Part shown: one piece after another, positions 1-12,045 of the stretch | Numbering within the stretch: the first letter of the stretch is position 1 | How the letters are laid out: every line of letters begins with the position of its first letter | Assembly: GCF_047511655.1 (NCBI RefSeq) | Contig: NC_133399.1 | Location: 2,111,333 to 2,175,332, forward strand | DNA length: 64,000 bases | Direction of reading: 5' to 3' | Origin: Castor canadensis | Taxonomy: Eukaryota > Chordata > Mammalia > Rodentia > Castoridae | The notes under the pieces: generated by a model | Told to the model about the DNA's origin: nothing | The model's input: the letters and a program-made list of their open reading frames with translations, nothing else | Databases searched by the model: none | Position numbers and translations under genes: made by a program

Positions 1-872
1 CCTTTTTATTAATAGGTTCTCAACAGGACTGAATATAGAACCTTCATGTGTTGGACCAATTTCTCTTGCTACTAGTAAAATACATGAGGCTGAGAAAGGT
101 ATAAAGAAAGTAGAGTACATAATTGTTTTTGGCTTGTTTTGGGTTTGGGATTGAGTTGTATTTATTGCAATGTTTATTTTCAGAAACCTTCTGAACTCTT
201 CCACCTTTTAGGTTTGCTTAGTATATCCACATGGTTTATGCCTAACTGCTACCTATGAAGTCTGTTCAATGTGTACTCTTTCCTGCATGAACCATGCTTC
301 ACTTTTACTCAACTCCAGTGCCTTGGCTGAATTCATCTCACACAAGATGTAAGTACCAAGAATGGACTCAGGTAATGTTACCAACATTCCCCAAAAGACC
401 TCAAATGTTATTATTTATGCTGTATTTGGCTTTTATCACTTCTAATAACAAATATGTGGTGTTACCAAGACCAACCAAATTTCAAACACCAACTAATTGT
501 CTTTCAATTCAAATCTAACACCGTCCAAACTTAGCACAGTCCCTCCAACTTCTGGGCAGTGTGAAACATCCAACAGCCATAGAACATGTTTGCTATGTCT
601 TGTCACACCAGTCACCTTTCTAAATTCATAGAGAGCTACCACCCTGAGACAAGTCATTAGAATAAATGCAAATATACCCTTAATTGGGCTTAGGAAAACA
701 ACCAAGTACAATCCTATAGTCTCAGAAATTTCAAGAATTTCAGAATCTCTTTGCTGGAAACTGACACAAGGGCTAAATTTTAACTTATACTACACACCAA
801 CATCACCTTCCAAATGCACCAACTTTGTACAAAAAAAAATACTTTTTACCCCATCAGGAAAAATATAAAGGT
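1..872. repeat. Outer B' segment, direct copy of 19,250-19,970
   Basis: Positions 150-872 match 19,270-19,970 in the same orientation (for example 260-480 with 19,375-19,600), and both match the reverse complement of 44,640-45,340 and of the window's far right end. No gene is visible; the 74-codon frame at 294-518 recurs only as shifted, broken frames in the sister copies. The match stops near 873, where a deletion has removed about 4.6 kb relative to the sister copy. Confidence 0.8.
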
Positions 873-1610
873 GCCTTCCACCAGACACATGTCAAATATG
901 TTGATAATGTGGTAGGCAAGGCAGACCTCCTAACACTGTCTCCAAAGTAGCTAAGATTATATGTGGGAGTCTGAAGTCCCTGGCTTAAGTTCACATTTAA
1001 CTGTGATTTCCTTGTATTGCTTTTGTTTTCTTTTTTTTACTATTAGGATATCAAATGTTTCTTTACTTTTTTTTATTTCTTATGTTCTTTCACTTTGCAA
1101 TGTATATTTGAAGTTTGTGTTAATTCAGTTTGTTTGTGTGTGTGCGTGTGTGTGTATTACTATGGGTTTAGAACAAGACTTTGCAATTGCAAGGAAAGCT
1201 GTCCAGTAGTGAGCTATATACCAACATACTTTTACTTTGAGACAGAATTTCACTAAATAACCCCGACTGGCATGCAATTGACAATATTTGTGCAACACCT
1301 CCCCCTGGTGGTTGGGATTTAAATTGTGTAGCAAAATAACAGCCTTTTATCTACATTTTTGTGATTCCCATGTTTGAACTTTGGCATAGCACTCCCTCAG
1401 CAGGCACAGCAATGGCCTGCAGTACACTGTCCAGCAACATTACACAGGTTCAGGGTCAATGAAGGTATCATGGAATGCTTCAGGGTCTTCCCTTCCATAC
1501 CATATTCACTTGCTCTTTCATCATTTCTACTCAACAACCATAAGCACCCAGTACTTGCATTTATGATATATGATAAGATATGAAACAAATGTGAATAAAT
1601 GATTTTGCAG

Positions 1611-1690
1611 ACTGGAGGCATGGCTCAAGTGTTAGATCATGTGCCTAGCAAATTTGAATCCCTAACTTTAAATCCCAGTATGCCCAAGGG
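1611..1690 (+). repeat. tRNA-like SINE fragment
   Basis: It has an A-box-like start (GGCTCAAGTGTTAGATCATG) and a degenerate B-box region. It is shared in inverted orientation with 40,078-40,150 and 58,440-58,535, so it was present before the palindrome formed. Confidence 0.6.
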
Positions 1691-1880
1691 AGAGAAAGGA
1701 TTTACTCTGTCTGCACTTAATTATGGATACCAGTGCACATGATATACTCTGTAAATAATGCTGAATTTTCATTCTCTTGTTCATAATGAATAATTTCAAT
1801 GCTTTATGAAGAGGTGTGCAACCTTAGAGAGCTGCCAAAAGAGAAGATTCTCCAAAATCCAACTCCTTTCCTAAATGTGA

Positions 1881-1956
1881 GGAGGAGGTGTGGCTGAAGT
1901 AGAGCACCTGCTTTACAAGTGCAAACCCCTGAGTACAAAACCAAATTCCACCAAAA
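1881..1956 (+). repeat. tRNA-like SINE fragment
   Basis: It is a diverged tRNA-like body ending in ACCAAAAA. It is shared in inverted orientation with 39,735-39,805 and 58,120-58,190. Confidence 0.6.
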
Positions 1957-2149
1957 ACTACGTAATACATCTTTGTGGAAGCATTAAAGATATTCTGAAA
2001 TTGTTGATTATAATATGATTTTGTAAAGTTTTCAAAAATGAAGTGCCTGAAATCACTTTCAGACACAATGCTAAAAAAGGGAGCTCAGTTTTGTAAACTG
2101 ATTATCATGACACCAATGATAAAATTGTAATTCAGAACTATCATAGTGT

Positions 2150-2300
2150 GTGCTGATTTGTGGTGGCTGACGCCTGTCAACTCATCTACTCAGGAGACAA
2201 AGATTGGTAGGATCATGGTTTGAGACCAACCTGGGCAAAAAGTTAAGGTAACGTCACCTCAGATAATAACTTTGTATGGTGGTATTTGCACATAATTCCC
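2150..2300 (+). repeat. Left-half SINE monomer
   Basis: It contains the left-half signature (ACTCATCTACTCAGGAGACA, then GAGACCAACCTGGGCAAAAA). Its mirror copy is 57,765-57,925 on the opposite strand. Confidence 0.65.
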
Positions 2301-2406
2301 CTACATGGGAGTTTCTGTGGAAGGATTAAAGTGTGAGGCAGCCATAATCAAAATTGGAGACCGTACATGAAAAATAACTAAAATAGCACTAAATAACTTG
2401 GGAGCC

Positions 2407-5057
2407 TGGCTTCAGCTCCAAAGGCCATGTCCATGGTCAAATATATGTGACAGAGCCTGTCAGGACAGAGCTCAATGTCCCAGTGCTTGGGACAGTATCA
2501 CAGACTTCAGCTTCTGGTGGGCAGTTGGGTGGATGCAGTGGAGTGGATATGTTGGGAGGAGTAGAGGTTTGCCTGGAAGAGCCTCAGGGTTTTCCCTGCT
2601 TGATGCAGTGCTCCAGGTTAGTCAGTGAGCAAGGGGTGCAATCAGCTATGTTTCTGAGCAGTCTAATAGTAAAGCGCCCTCCTTGTCCAAAGGGGGGGGG
2701 GGAACATGGATTCTATTCTCTACATCATTGACAATGATCAAATTGCATTTTGAATTTGGAAAGACAGCAAAAGCAGAAATAAAAAGACCAGAACACAAAC
2801 AAAATATAATCAGAACATAAATCCTGTTTAATACTAGAGAAAATTATATGATTTTTGTTAATCCAACATTTCAGAAACAGAATAAATAAACACATTTCCA
2901 GGAAAGATCAAGTGATAAGTTCATATACCATCAAATTTAACTAAATTTTATTTAATCAAGTATCCATAAAAGAAATTTTCCCAATTCTGACTAAAATTTA
3001 TGACACTTGCATGCTAAGGCATCATTTCATCATTAAAATCTTATAGGCAAAAAGCACAAAAAATTCATAAATGCTGAAATAAACAGTAATTTTGTAGGAA
3101 TAAAGATTCAAAAAATGAAAGAATAGGGAAGCTCAAGGATGCAGCCTATTGAACCTACTGCACATGAGGAGAAGATTGCACCCATTTTAAAACTTAAGAG
3201 ACCACCGTCTCTGTGCAGATGCAGCCCATAGTTCCTCACTTTGAGGAAGGGAGTGAAAGGAACCTACAAAACCAGGAAATTTCACTCGGGAACCTCCACA
3301 CACAATTTTCTCCACTTCCTTGACGAAATGGCTCACTATGACACAGGCTCATTGGAAGAGATGTCCAACTCTCATCCAAAGCCAATTCAATATTCACAGC
3401 TGTGCTTTCTCTTCCTGGCATTGCTAAACTCAAATGAATTCCCCAACACCAATGGGTATCCCATATTTTAATTGTGAGGAGAGCCTGCAATGCAGAGCTA
3501 TAGACATTCACTAAGTTTACCACTTTGCCCCAGACACTGGCACCACTGTCGGTTCCAGTCCCATTTATGTCTGCTCTGTATTGTCACCATTTCCCATCAC
3601 TTTTTTTGTGTGTGGTACTGGGGTTTGAATCCAGGGCCTCATACTTGATAGGTAGGTGCTCTACCATGTGATCCACTCCAACAACACTTTGCTGTGTTCA
3701 GTATCTTTGAGATAGGTTCTTGCAAATGGTTTGCTGAGGCTTCTTTCTCCTCCTATTTGCTCTTCCCATTAAAACACAGAAATGCTCTGTTTCATTCTGA
3801 AGTCGCTGCAGGTCTTCCAGTGGTGCTGTTCCAACACTGTGACATCTTTCACTAAGTTCACATCCTACCTCAATCTGCATTTCATTTGTGAAAACACTGT
3901 CTAGACATAGGCTGAGGTCAACATCAATTATATCAGAGAGAGTAACAATCTCAAACCCTAAACACCTCCCCAAATCTATACATCACATTGAATACCAAAG
4001 GTTCCCGCAATCACTTTTCAGTGAGTAGGGAAGACGGGGATAACTGTAAATTTAGGGATTTATTAGAGCCATGAAAAGTACTTAGTTGGGGTACTGACCC
4101 TGGACATGAGTCTTCAAATATTTATATTGCTCAAGTTTTCAAACATTTATACCACTCAGGTCAATCAAATAAACCTAGAGATTGTTAGGAGCAGGGAACC
4201 AAGGACCACAGATCATGCTGCACAGGAACCCATGAACTTCTGCCATCTCCACAGTCTGGAGAGGCATGGTTCTAATGCAGAGCTCCCTGAGAGTGTTCCA
4301 GGAAACATCAAAAGTAGGTAGCTAACAGAATGATTGGCTTAAACCCATCCTCCCAGCCTGAACCCTAGAAAAGAGAAGACCAAGTGACAAGAGACACCAG
4401 TAGTGACATGGTCTGCAGGCTTCAGGGCTGTGATGGAGAGGTGCAGTTCCATCACAGCCACTGAGGCCAATGTCAAACCCCTTATCCTGCCCAGTCTGAG
4501 GAACCAGGTCAGAAACTCACCATTTCCTTCCTCTGTGGTGTCCAGTTCTTACACATCACCAGCAGCACAAAAAATGTTCAGTGAGAAATTGAGTCACAGA
4601 ATGCATCTCAGAAGCACAGAGTGATCCAGAAAATGTGTCACCAAGAAATGCATTTTCTGTGTTAAGCAGTGGGGCCTCTTTCTGATGGCCTCTGATTGAT
4701 CTTTCCCTACAGTTTGCTCCTTGTGGCACTTCTCCTTGGTTTCTGATCCTGGACCACTAAGGGGTGAAGGGATCCTTTTCCTGGCAGAGCTTCCAGATAC
4801 CCATTTCCAGCTATAGCATTTAAGCACAGTAGGCCTCCTTTCTAGTGCCTACCCAGCCAAGCCTGGGGATTCATTGTAGTTAAGCAGAATTTAATCCTCA
4901 ATTTTCAGAGTGGAAACTGATTTTTCCACTTAGAAATTCAGCTAGGAGTCTTGGGACAGAATTCCACAATCAGTGTCCAAGGACACACCACCTCTCAGAA
5001 AGAGCACTAGGTACAACAGAGCAAAACCTCTTCCTATTACACTTACATGATCTACCC
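2407..5057. other. About 2.65 kb present only in the left arm
   Basis: On the left, the sequence up to GGGAGCCTGG (about 2,408) and after TAATTTCTGAC (about 5,068) are 2.65 kb apart. On the right they are nearly adjacent, around 57,660-57,680. The segment holds a reverse SINE at 3,604-3,695, a run of ten G near 2,692, and several frames of 70-100 codons without recognisable domains. I see no LTR ends or poly(A) tail that would explain it as one insertion, so a deletion in the right arm is equally possible. No gene is supported. Confidence 0.65.
3604..3695 (-). repeat. tRNA-like SINE
   Basis: Reverse-oriented body with the typical GGTACTGGGGTTTGAATCCA start and a tract of T before it, which is the poly(A) tail on the other strand. 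It lies within the left-arm-only segment. Confidence 0.75.
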
Positions 5058-5175
5058 AAACTTTATAATTTCTGACATGCTCCCCCATCTTTCCATAGGC
5101 TCAGGATTTTTTCTCAACCATGGTTACCAGTATTAATCAGTGCAAACAAAGCAACTCTACAACAAGTGAAAATCT

Positions 5176-5265
5176 TTGGAGAGGGTGGTACTGGGGTTGA
5201 ACTCAAGACCTCACTCCTGCTAGACTGGCACTCTACCACTTAAGTCACTCCACAAGCACTCCAAA
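5176..5265 (-). repeat. tRNA-like SINE
   Basis: Reverse-oriented body (GGTACTGGGGTTGAACTCAA through CACTTAAGTCACTCCACAAG). Its mirror copy is 57,467-57,556 on the plus strand. Confidence 0.75.
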
Positions 5266-6705
5266 TTTTTTTGAGCTCTTGTTTTCTCCTTAACAGCAAA
5301 GCTCTTCTGTGTAACAATTGTGGTGCCTGCATACCTTACTTTTGGGGAAATCATGTAGTATAATACATAAACAAAATCGTGTCCTTCATTAACCATGTCA
5401 TTATAAAATGAGAAAAAGTCCGAGAACAGTAACAGGTATGTGAGAGGAGGGACCAAGTCCCCTCTCCCCTGCAAGAACAACCATGTATGCATGTGCTCAC
5501 TCATTTCCAATCTTTCTGGCAATGTGGGGGATACATAGACAATCAGGGATTAGTGGTGTCCCTCAGAATCCTGGGCCTCAGATGACAGTCTCTGTATTTA
5601 AGTACTCTTTATTCTGAACCTGGGAGTCTCATGGGAAATGCAGAAACTTACCTTAGAGAAAGAGCAGAGAGTATTCACTGCATTGCAATGCCCCTTCCCC
5701 ACACAAATTAAATAAACAAGCCAGGGTATCAAATGAATACCCTGCCAACACCAGACTGGTAGCCTCATGTTTCCTCTGGAGGTGTCCAGCAAGGACAGTA
5801 GGGTAGGATGAATCACTTCACATGGACAGTAGAGAGTTTAGAAAGTTCAGAGAATGCTATTACCTGGACAGTATTTGCATTTCCATGCATAGTGCTGGTT
5901 GAATCACACGGCAAGATTTCTATGATTAAATTCTCTGAAGAACAGGCTTAAGACAAAAACAGAGTTAGGCAGTGTCAGGAATAAGGTCTTATGATTTTGG
6001 CAGTTTGTTCAGATCATAACCTTAAACTGACTTGATGTGACATCTCCCTGCTGGCAACGAGTAAGGTGCTGAAGGAGAGATCATTTCAGTGTTGAAGGAG
6101 GGGCACCAGGGCATGGCAAACTCCCAGGCTATATCCTTACTTACTCCTAAAACAACAGAGAGACTTCTCTGTGGGGTGCATCCAAGCAATGTGCAATGCC
6201 ATGGAATATGTATAATCTTAGAATGGGCATTTTCTTATGGACTTGGATAAAATAGTCAGTTTTTCTGAGCTAGAAAAAAGTTTATATTTAGTCCATCTTG
6301 ATTCCTGAGTAGAATATTGCTGGCATATAACTCCCATTCATACATGTATGTTATAATTGCATCCTCTGTGTTGGCACATTTTAATTTGGTTGGCTGAAAA
6401 TGAGTAGATTGTTTAAAGTGGTGTCTGAAAATCTACGCCACGAAGTATGCACCTATCAGAAGTATGACATTAGGACCTCTTTCATTTGCTAGTACAGGTC
6501 TCACATAAAATGATGAAGATGCACATCACTGTGATGTCAGCCTTAAATAAAATGGTAACAGTTCTTACAAGTAAACAAATCAACCTTGAAATGGCATGAA
6601 AATGTGAGAGTATTAACCTAGTATTTACCACTGGGTAAAGGTAAATTTAATCATATTCAGAATAGTGAAATGCTGTAAGACAAAGTGTAAAAATATTTTT
6701 AACTT

Positions 6706-6792
6706 CTGGGCATGGGGAGTGGCTTAAATGGTAGGTAGTGTGCCTGCCTACCAAATGTGAGGCACTGAGTTCAAACCACAGTACTACCAAAC
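6706..6792 (+). repeat. tRNA-like SINE
   Basis: Clear body from GGGGAGTGGCTTAAATGGTA to GAGTTCAAACCACAGTACTA. The mirror copy is 55,990-56,080. Confidence 0.8.
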
Positions 6793-7982
6793 ATTTTTCA
6801 ACTTCAGTGAGCAACAAGCAATACAAACAAACCACATATAATTTTCTTAATGTATATAAAGTACAGAGAAATGTAAAGTGTGATATGAATAATATTGAAT
6901 GTGGAGTGGGAAGAAAATAAAAGTAAATTGTCTTTATATTCAACTATAGGTAAGTTTTTGTTCATTAAATATTGAATAGCCATAATATATTTTATATAAT
7001 CCTTTTTTTAACTATGAAGAAAAATTACTAGTAGGGACAGAATGACAAAGAAAACACATGAAACCATATCATATCAGTAATACATAAAACAGAGTATTTC
7101 AGTAAGATTGAAGGAAGGGATGAGTATCTACACAGCCTTTAATAAATGTGAAGATGGAGATGTAGACTAATGGCAGCAGTGGATTAGTGCCTCTGAGGCG
7201 TAGAGACAGACAGCTGTTCAGGTGTTATCTTTCAAGGTGGGCATTGGTGGGAAGGCACTGAAGGTTCAGCTGTGGACAACACCTTATACAAAGTAGAAAA
7301 TTGCAGATCAGGAGAGAGGGAGAAAAAAAGTGTAAGCCTAAAGAATGCATAATATCAAAGGGCACACTTTATTATACAAAACTAAGGATATTACAAAATA
7401 TGCAGAGTGGTTTCATGGATAATAGAAATATTTAAACATCACAGTATGTACATAGTGCTTGTTGAGAGAAAGGAAGCCTAAGGGTGTAGCACAGGGATGG
7501 GTGGAAATAAAAGAAGCTAGAGACTCAGCAACCACAATGAACACTGCTCTCAGCACAGAGTCTAAATTTAGACACATGAAGTCTGCATAACATACTGGCA
7601 CTAGGAAACTTCTCTATTCTTCTAGGCATTCAGTCAAGATGCAGTGGTCAGAGGCCATTTTGATAAACTCCTGAGTCTGGAACCTTAGCATTGAAAGGTC
7701 CCTGCATTGTCCTATCTCAGGGAACACCCAGAAAGTGTCAGTTGCTGATCCAGGAAGTGCTGGCCTTGAGTGCTGGTCTACCTATAGGGGAAAGGCCTCA
7801 AATGAGATCAAGGGCAGAGCTCTGTGTGGTGGGAAACTGGTCAGATATGAAGTGGACAGAAAAAATCTCTTCCCATTTGGGCCAGTGGTAGGTAAACATG
7901 AAAGACAAATATGTAAGTTTATATTGGTGGACAAAAGAGAACCTTTGGTCATTAAGACAACCTGTAATTAAGAGTCAATTAT

Positions 7983-8066
7983 AGGGCTAGTGGAGTAGCT
8001 CAAGTGTTAAAGCACCTTCCAAGCAAGCATGAGGTCCTGAGTTCAAACACCAATATCACCAAAACA
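7983..8066 (+). repeat. tRNA-like SINE
   Basis: Well-preserved body (GGCTAGTGGAGTAGCTCAAG to GAGTTCAAACACCAATATCA). The mirror copy is 54,740-54,830. Confidence 0.8.
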
Positions 8067-8750
8067 AATAAACATGAGTCTTTGAAAAGCAAAGACCTTA
8101 CATGCAGTTTGGGGAATATCTACAGAAATTTATGGATTTATCCTACAAGGGTAGCATTGGGATTAAAAAAAAACAATTTAAAATGGATACAAAAGCACTT
8201 GTAAGTTTGCTGGGACAAATCATCTAGTGACAACCAATCATAATGAAGGTCAGGGATCCAATGAACCAGTGGGATGAGAAGACTTAACATTTGATTGTCT
8301 CACCCAAGAATAGGATAAAGTGAAAAAAAAAAAATGCTGATATGTAAGCCATGCCCTCTGTGCTAGTTCTCAGTGCTATGAGGAAGGGAAAGAGAGGCAA
8401 GCACAGTGTCATCATGAAAAACATCAGCTGATGCTGGCATACATCCCCTAAATGGACCAGTAGTACAAAGACACAAGCAGTTTTCCTTCAACTAGGAAAT
8501 AAAACTTCTTATAGAAACCACTATTCAATGAGTCTCATGAGCTCTGCCTGAGACCCCTCCCATGTACATAGAAGCTTTTCTTCTCTTTTCCTCTGTTCTT
8601 ACATAAAACCCTACTCTTTTGCTTACCCTGTTGTCTGTGACTATCATTCTTTGACTGCATGAAACAGTGTTCCAGGCAACTACTCTAGCACACCTGAGAC
8701 CAGACCACAGCAACAATTGTGACTTTTGTCTGTATTAAATGATCGATGTT

Positions 8751-8958
8751 AAGCTGGTTGCTGGTGGCTAATACCAATAATTTCTATAACTTGGGAGGCT
8801 GAGATCAGGATTTTGGCCAGAAGCCAAGCTTAGCAAGTAAGTGATGGAGACCCCCAGAGGAAAATGGACTGGGAGTGTGGATGAATCAGTAAAGCACTTG
8901 CTTTGGATGCATCAACACCTGAGTTCATACCCCAGAGCCACCAAAAACAAAAAGTCAT
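8751..8958 (+). repeat. Dimeric SINE
   Basis: A left half (GGGAGGCTGAGATCAGGATT) is followed by a tRNA-like right half ending GAGTTCATACCCCAGAGCCA and an A-rich tail. The mirror copy is 53,895-54,120, so the element predates the palindrome. Confidence 0.75.
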
Positions 8959-10840
8959 CACCATTGGTATGATTACCATGCATAAGGTACAATAGAGAGT
9001 ACAGGGCTGAGGGCAATGAATTAAACTGAAGTTGGTATTGGACCTGTGAATAGAGGACAAGAAGTCCCCTATGGCAGTTTCTGCTCCCTTGCCCTCCTGC
9101 AGCTACTGAGAACAGCTACAGAAGTGCTGACATGGGAAACTATTGACAATGGGAAAGAAGGAGACACACACATTGACACAAAGGGGCATTCCTGTCATTC
9201 TGATGTTTGAACTCTCAGTACCATGGGGCTGATTTCTCAAAACTGTTCATCCTGGCATGCATAGATTCCAGGAATCAGACCATATATCTATAGGATTACA
9301 AATCTCTGAAGGTCAGGCATACAGAAAGAGATTTAGATAGTTTCATGTAAGAAGAAATTATGAATCTGACAGTTTCTTCAGTTCAGATCCTTAAGTATAA
9401 TATGAATAGTATTAAATGTGGAGTGTAAAGGAAAAAATTACAGAGACTTTATTTGCAATTATAACTAAGTTTTGTTTGGTAAAATTATAAGAAGATAACC
9501 ATAATATTTTACAAAAACTTGTTGTAAATGCAAAAAATAACCTTTTAAATAGGCACAAATGACAAAGAAAAAAGCAATCACAATATACCAGTAGGGAAAA
9601 AAAGGAACAAGAGGACAAGATTGAACGGAAGGCATAACATCACATTAATAAATTTGAAGATGGTAGATTAGTGGCATCAGCCTTTCCATAGTATATCTTA
9701 GACATAGAGACTAAATGTAGTGAGCAGCAAACTTTTATGATGTGTGAAGATGGGAAGGCACTGAAGATTCAGTCATCAACAAAATCATCTACAAATTTTA
9801 AAAAATGTGATCAGGAGAGAGGGAGAAAGAAAGTTTAAGCATGGGGAACTTACACTGACAGAAGAGAGACTAAGATGAAAGAAAGAAATCCAAAAACAGG
9901 CACTGCAATTTCATAGAAAACAGACAAAAATTATTTTTTAAACACAAAAATATGTCCTAATACACAATGAGAGACAAAGAGAGCTTTAGTGTGTGGCATA
10001 GGGTAGGGCCTGAAGGGAAAGAAAAAAGAACATCAGGAATGACAACAAACACTTGTGTTAATTTGCAAAAAATTTAGTATAAGGACACCTGCAGTCTGCA
10101 TAGCAAATTGGCTCACAGAAATTTTGCTCTTCTTGGCATTCATTTGAAGTAAAATAGTGGGAGAACATTTTAGAAGTGAAAAGTCACTGTCCTACCTTAA
10201 GTAACTCCAGCAATGTTAGGGGCTGGATTAGAGAGTGCTGGCCTGGAGGGCTGGTCTAGCTATAGGGTGAAGGATTTCAGTAACATTAAACAGAGAGCTC
10301 CATGTGGTGGGAAAGTGGTCAGATGCACAGGGGACAGAGAAAATCTCTCCCCACTTGGGCCATCAAATGTGAAGTTCACTGAGATACGGGGAGGTGGAAT
10401 GAACAGTTGAAAATGATTATGTGTGGAAGTGAAGTTGTAGAAAGTCGTAAGTCTTCAGAGTTAAGGATACCATGCCTTGAAATGTTTCTCATTGCATCTC
10501 CCCATAGTGCTTCCTGGTTCCACGAGCAAACATTTATGGGTGATTGAAGCTAGAACAAGCAGATGGAGAGCTTGGTTATGCCTTACCTGTTCTGAGAACC
10601 AGGACAACTCAGAGAAAACACAATCAGTTATGCACACAAACCACACCTTCTGGTTAATAGGCAAACACTACAAATAGGACAGAAACGGTAGCCAAATTAT
10701 TATGTTAAAAAAATGCTTAAACAAAATGCTAACAGAAACTGCTCACAGGAATATGGAGGAATGTTATCAGCAAACAGCACATGTGGTCACACTTCTATGC
10801 AAGATAAAGGGCATATATGTAGAGTTCTAGGAATTTTTGG

Positions 10841-11236
10841 TGTGACTCCTTGGTAAAAGAATTCACCAAGAAAAGAAAATAAGATAAGGAAGAGGTTTAT
10901 TTGGGAAGCAGTGGGCAACTGAACACAGGGTGGTCCTGCTGCTGCTCTGATGAGAGTTGAGCAGGTTTGTTTATGTGATGCAAAGCAAAAGAAAATCAAA
11001 GGTGCACCCTCTAGCAGGAGAGTGGGAAGAGTCAAATAGGAATATGGGACTGGGGGTCCTGAGAACTCAAGCTTTTCTTGTGGTCTGTACAGATGGGGAT
11101 AATTATTCCTGGAAAATGGGTTTATGTGTTATTAACTCTCATAGTGTGAGCTAGATGCTGGGGGGTCAACTTGTAATACTAATTGTTAGGTTGAGTATGG
11201 GACAGCCACATGAGGACTGGAACCTTCCTCATCACA
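10841..11236 (-). mobile_element. Solo LTR, left-arm copy
   Basis: Read on the minus strand, it is a 396-base LTR starting TGTGATGAGG and ending GGAGTCACA. A polyadenylation signal sits at 10,896-10,901 (TTTATT on the plus strand), and a short inverted repeat (TTGGT...ACCAA) lies near the end, as in gammaretrovirus-like U5 regions. It is flanked by a five-base target-site duplication, TTTGG at 10,836-10,840 and 11,237-11,241. The same element at the mirrored site (51,643-52,036) shows it inserted before the inverted duplication. No internal retroviral sequence is attached. Confidence 0.85.
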
Positions 11237-11476
11237 TTTGGCTTACTGAAAACTCTACACATGGCCCTAAAGAATAACAAATATTCACCTTTAGCCAATT
11301 CCTAGAAATTTCCCACCCATCCTCATAGAAAGAGCCCATATGTAAATTGTTAATGAGAATTCTCTACTCAGGAGAAAAAAATAGAAGCTATGAACTTATA
11401 TTACATAAAGGAAACAATGCTATAAAATTGGGAAACAGATGTGGAAGAAATGAAAGAATTGTGAGGAATGGATAGG

Positions 11477-12045
11477 TGGAGAGATGGCGCTAATGCCAGC
11501 ACAGGTTTATTGGGGACAAAAGCCTGGAGCCTCTGGGAAACAAAGTGAGAAAGTGTTTGAAAAAGGGAAGGTCACAATGGGCATGAACAAAGGGTCCCAG
11601 CAGAGGGAGGACACAGGGCATCCACTTAGCCCAGGAAGACACCTGTTCACAGCTGTTGATGTTTTGTTGTAGGAGATTGGTAGCTCATTCTGGAAGTCTC
11701 TTAGTGGTACCATGAACAATCATGGTTTGGCCAAAGTAAAGCAGCATTGACATAAAAACAGCGTTCTTTGTACAAGGGTTTGGGTGTCAACCTGTGTGAA
11801 GGAATGTAGGCTTTGTGAGATAAATTCAGACATGCAGTTAAATGCACACGGGCCAAAGACCATCAGCATGAGAAGGAAAAATAATGGAAATTTGGTACAG
11901 ACACTAGCTATAGGTTTAAGTAGACAAAAGAATTGAGGCAGAGGACAAAGGCATGCATACCAAATGGTTAGAAAGACCTGTGTGACATGGTTGGTCTCCA
12001 TTTTGCCCCTGTTCTGGGAGAAGTTTCAGAGTTGTTATCTGGAGG
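11477..12045 (-). mobile_element. Probable LTR-like element, left copy
   Basis: Read on the minus strand, the segment has a promoter-like CTACTTAAACC motif, then a polyadenylation signal (TTTATT on plus at 11,506-11,511) followed by CTGTGCTGGCATTAGCGCCA. The mirror copy is about 50,840-51,410, where the signal has decayed. I could not fix the ends or a target-site duplication, so the limits are approximate and the class uncertain. Confidence 0.4.

Larger units (their letters stand above)
873..2060. repeat. Outer A' segment of the left arm
   Basis: This is a copy of the 24,610-24,945 stretch in direct orientation, and in inverted orientation of 39,612-40,870 and 57,990-59,250. It holds a TG-rich microsatellite near 1,132-1,155 and two SINE bodies. 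The first-exon-like cassette found in sister A segments is almost fully deleted here; only its outer edge (about 881-960) remains. Confidence 0.8.
5266..10835. other. Non-coding C segment, outer part
   Basis: This is a single-copy part of the left arm, mirrored by about 52,042-57,470. Frames on the minus strand at 5,220, 7,413, 8,525 and 9,412 resemble plus-strand frames at 57,247, 55,164, 54,136 and 53,216. They differ by frameshifts and stops, so they reflect DNA duplication and not selected proteins. Besides the listed SINEs I see no exon, RNA gene or domain. Confidence 0.7.
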
